A stretch of 64,000 bases of DNA from Roseivirga misakiensis (GTDB lineage: Bacteria; Bacteroidota; Bacteroidia; Cytophagales; Cyclobacteriaceae). This document shows, piece after piece, positions 62,217 to 64,000 of the stretch. The position numbers and the translations under genes were made by a program. Below the pieces are notes generated by a model. It ran no database searches. It was not told the origin of the DNA and worked only from the letters and a program-made list of their open reading frames with translations. The DNA is taken from assembly GCF_001747105.1 (NCBI RefSeq), contig NZ_MDGQ01000005.1, positions 2,046,001 through 2,110,000 of the forward strand, read 5' to 3'. Each line of letters starts with the position of its first letter. Position 1 is the first letter of the stretch.

Positions 62217-63337
62217 TCTTCTTTTTTGGGTCTGTAGTCTATAGGCAGCATCTCAGCTACTTTTTCAAAACCCCAGTAGCCTGCAGAGTAATATGCAGTA
62301 GGATTATAAATATATCCGTTAGGCTCAAATTCAATCGATCGATTATCATCCAGCATCGAAATCCATGATTGCTGTGGTTTATTTTTTTCAACTTTACCTA
62401 GCGAAAGCCTCCCTCCTGATCGTTTTTGATATAGCTCAGACTCAAATTCTTTCTGAAAGGTGATATACAGAATATTTTCGAAAGGTAAGGCCTTGGATAT
62501 ATTTGTTTTTCCGGTTTGGAGACTATCGAACAGTGCTGCCTCTTTAGGGTCCAAAACCCTTCCCAAACCTTCTATATCTTGAGCTTTCTGAACCACGAAA
62601 CCCTCGTCTTTTAACTTGTTTTCATATAAGGATGTAAAGAAATGTACTGGTGATCCTTCGTACGCCTTTCTTCTGTTTTCTTCCCAACCTCTCTGTTTCC
62701 TCTTACTTCTGGCCTTCATTTCTTTAAAAATAGTATAGCCAAAATAAGTACTGAGGTTACTGCTATAGTCTATGATAAAGCTTTCGAGATAGTAAGTGAT
62801 GGTATAACCAAGTGCCTGATTTTCAATAATTATCGGTTCTTGTGCATATGCTTCTAGTGTTTTGGTTTTATAATCATCAATGAAATCCACCACTTCTTCA
62901 TTTAAGATTCGACACTGACGTGCATTTTCCGATTCACCTAGAAAAACTCGTCTAAATTCGACCATATTACTCAGCCAATTCCGATCCTTTTTTGCCGAAA
63001 CAACTACACTACCTAAGTCTTTGGTATCGGGCGAGATTAAAATATCAAACTCTGCCACGGGGGCTTCTCCTAGCGTTACTTGTGCCGCATAGGTTTTATA
63101 ACCTACAAACTTTACAATAAGGTCGTATGTCCCCTCATTTTTGACGACAAGTTCATATGATCCGTCATCCTTAGAAGTGGTGCCGTAAGTGGTTTCGGCA
63201 AAGAATACAGTCGCAAACGGAAGTGCTTCGCCTGACGTGGCATCTTTTACAATTCCTTTTAGCACAAAATTAGACTGCGCGAAACTCTGACTTGAAATAA
63301 AAAGTGCGACGAGGAGAAATAAATACTTTGGCCTCAT
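62213..63337 (-). CDS. Carboxypeptidase-regulatory-like secreted protein, paralogue A
   Basis: A 374-residue exported protein. Residues 1-20 are a signal peptide (SSQSFAQ); about 24-108 form a carboxypeptidase D-type regulatory beta-sandwich (LKGIVKDATSGEALPFATV, DGSYELVVKNEGTYDLIVKF), as at the front of TonB receptors; the remaining 260 residues are a Bacteroidota domain I cannot name, with SPVHFFTSLYENKL and a conserved C-terminus SIEFEPNGYIYNP followed by GYWGFEKVAEMLPIDY. No barrel or catalytic motif is visible. It probably acts at the outer surface or periplasm. A second, truncated copy lies immediately upstream on the same strand. Confidence 0.78.
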   Translation of the reverse strand: MRPKYLFLLVALFISSQSFAQSNFVLKGIVKDATSGEALPFATVFFAETTYGTTSKDDGSYELVVKNEGTYDLIVKFVGYKTYAAQVTLGEAPVAEFDILISPDTKDLGSVVVSAKKDRNWLSNMVEFRRVFLGESENARQCRILNEEVVDFIDDYKTKTLEAYAQEPIIIENQALGYTITYYLESFIIDYSSNLSTYFGYTIFKEMKARSKRKQRGWEENRRKAYEGSPVHFFTSLYENKLKDEGFVVQKAQDIEGLGRVLDPKEAALFDSLQTGKTNISKALPFENILYITFQKEFESELYQKRSGGRLSLGKVEKNKPQQSWISMLDDNRSIEFEPNGYIYNPTAYYSAGYWGFEKVAEMLPIDYRPKKED

Positions 63338-63438
63338 GAAAAACGGTTTTAGGCTAGAAGTTAAATTGTTTTGATTGATTAAACTGATTTCTCCTATTTA
63401 AGTTGACTTTCAGCTAATGATTTTAATCATGAAACGGA

Positions 63439-64000
63439 TCAATTGCTTTTAGGAACATAATCCAGTGGCATGAGGTCTCCTACTTTTTCGAAAGCCCAAT
63501 AACCATAATATTGCAGAGAAATTGGATTTCTTACGAAGCCATTTGATTCGAATTCAATGGAGGAATAGCCTTCCAATATTTGAAACCATGATTCTTGATA
63601 GTTGCTCGGTGTAGCCGGAGCGCTAACTTTTACACCTCCTAATGTTGTTGACGATCGGTACAAACTCGACTCTTTTTCTTTGAGGTATGATACCCTTAAG
63701 TAGTCTCCAAATGAGATTTGCTTAAACTTATCTTCCTTATTAGCGGTGATCATTTCACTCAAGATTGTCTTCTGATATGCCATTATTTCTGGTATAGGAG
63801 ACAAGTCACTAGTAATTTCAATCTCAAATCCTTCTTCCGTCAACCGATTTCTATATAAAGCGCTAAAAAAATGGGCAGAAGAACCTCGGTAGGCAAACTC
63901 TCTATTCTTTAGCCACTTCTTCTCTTGGCGTTTATTTCTTGGTTGTAGCGGATCGAAACTGGCAAATCCATAGTACCCGGTTAGTCCGGTGGAATATTCT
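63439..64000 (-). CDS. Paralogue B of the carboxypeptidase-regulatory-like family, 5' end outside
   Basis: The reading frame is open from the stop at 63439 through the right edge of the window, so the start is missing. The visible 186 residues run EYSTGLTGYYGFASFD and on to RGSSAHFFSALYRNRL, and align end to end with the C-terminal domain of the gene at 62213 (SPVHFFTSLYENKL; SIEFESNGFVRNP followed by GYWAFEKVGDLMPLDY). The TTG at 63843 is not a true start because the homology continues upstream of it. It is a tandem duplicate, about 100 bases upstream of its paralogue on the same strand. The regulatory domain is presumably beyond 64000. Confidence 0.8.
   Translation of the reverse strand, partial: EYSTGLTGYYGFASFDPLQPRNKRQEKKWLKNREFAYRGSSAHFFSALYRNRLTEEGFEIEITSDLSPIPEIMAYQKTILSEMITANKEDKFKQISFGDYLRVSYLKEKESSLYRSSTTLGGVKVSAPATPSNYQESWFQILEGYSSIEFESNGFVRNPISLQYYGYWAFEKVGDLMPLDYVPKSN

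Noticed and set aside
1-64000. CRISPR arrays, tRNA or rRNA genes, insertion sequences, integrase or defence islands
   Set aside because: I found no regular repeat-spacer runs, no cloverleaf or rRNA sequence that I could recognise, and no transposase or integrase motifs. A tRNA scan or BLAST would be needed to exclude small RNAs.

Overview
The window is a contiguous, gene-dense piece of chromosome from a Bacteroidota bacterium, most likely a free-living marine member of the Cytophagales (Roseivirga/Fulvivirga/Marivirga-like; the genus is inference). Supporting signs are the conserved block bamD-rpoZ-coaBC-porD-recN, the Bacteroidota-type -7 promoter motif TAnnTTTG in front of many genes, near absence of Shine-Dalgarno sequences, families largely confined to the phylum (DUF3078, DUF4835/PorD, OstA-like, PF14121-type porin, TonB receptors with an N-terminal carboxypeptidase-regulatory domain), and an AT-rich base composition. 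I found no rRNA, tRNA, CRISPR array, insertion sequence, prophage or integrase. No gap between genes exceeds 300 bases.

Layout. 1-3.5 kb: the first codons of an SbtA-like bicarbonate transporter divergent from a LysR regulator, then typA and a small lipoprotein. 3.5-10.3 kb (minus strand): a beta-propeller phytase lipoprotein, a TonB-dependent receptor, a membrane TPR protein with a C-terminal DNA-binding helix-turn-helix and an SDR oxidoreductase; the first two look like a phytate/phosphate-ester uptake unit. 10.3-16.8 kb: an OmpA-type lipoprotein, a DUF819 membrane protein, a sodium-neurotransmitter-symporter-type transporter, and a CBM9-like/family-10-like glycosidase pair. 16.8-28.1 kb: a giant BNR/sortilin-like secreted protein, a small secreted protein, a DUF3352-like/MscS/cystathionine gamma-synthase operon, a MORN-type protein and malate dehydrogenase. 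28.2-37.3 kb: tilS divergent from an OstA-like protein, then the bamD-rpoZ-coaBC-porD-recN block and an OprB-like porin. 37.4-40.8 kb: fabI, ispE and two tandem M23/LytM proteins, one of them with its zinc ligands lost. 40.8-51 kb: tgt-lptF/G-EamA operon, GT2-sigma factor-rsmG, a MacB-type permease, an amidotransferase-like secreted protein, a lipoprotein with a possible coupled leader ORF, and miaE. 51-58.8 kb: DUF3078 protein, lpxK-porin pair, Nif3/zinc-ribbon/TPR operon, and a histidine phosphatase. 58.9-64 kb: a compact menaquinone operon (hotdog thioesterase-menF-menD) and two tandem paralogues of a Bacteroidota carboxypeptidase-regulatory-like family, the second cut by the window edge.

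Together this is mostly core genome (translation factors, RNA modification, cofactor, lipid and quinone synthesis, outer-membrane biogenesis) interleaved with accessory envelope and nutrient-uptake loci. I did not find a classical defence or mobile system. The most interesting observations are the missing zinc cysteines of Tgt, the active/inactive LytM tandem, a terminator-like hairpin 3 bases before the ispE start, face-to-face promoters before the menaquinone operon, near-leaderless promoters, the uncharacterised DUF3352-like/MscS operon, and a 25-codon ORF coupled to a lipoprotein gene.
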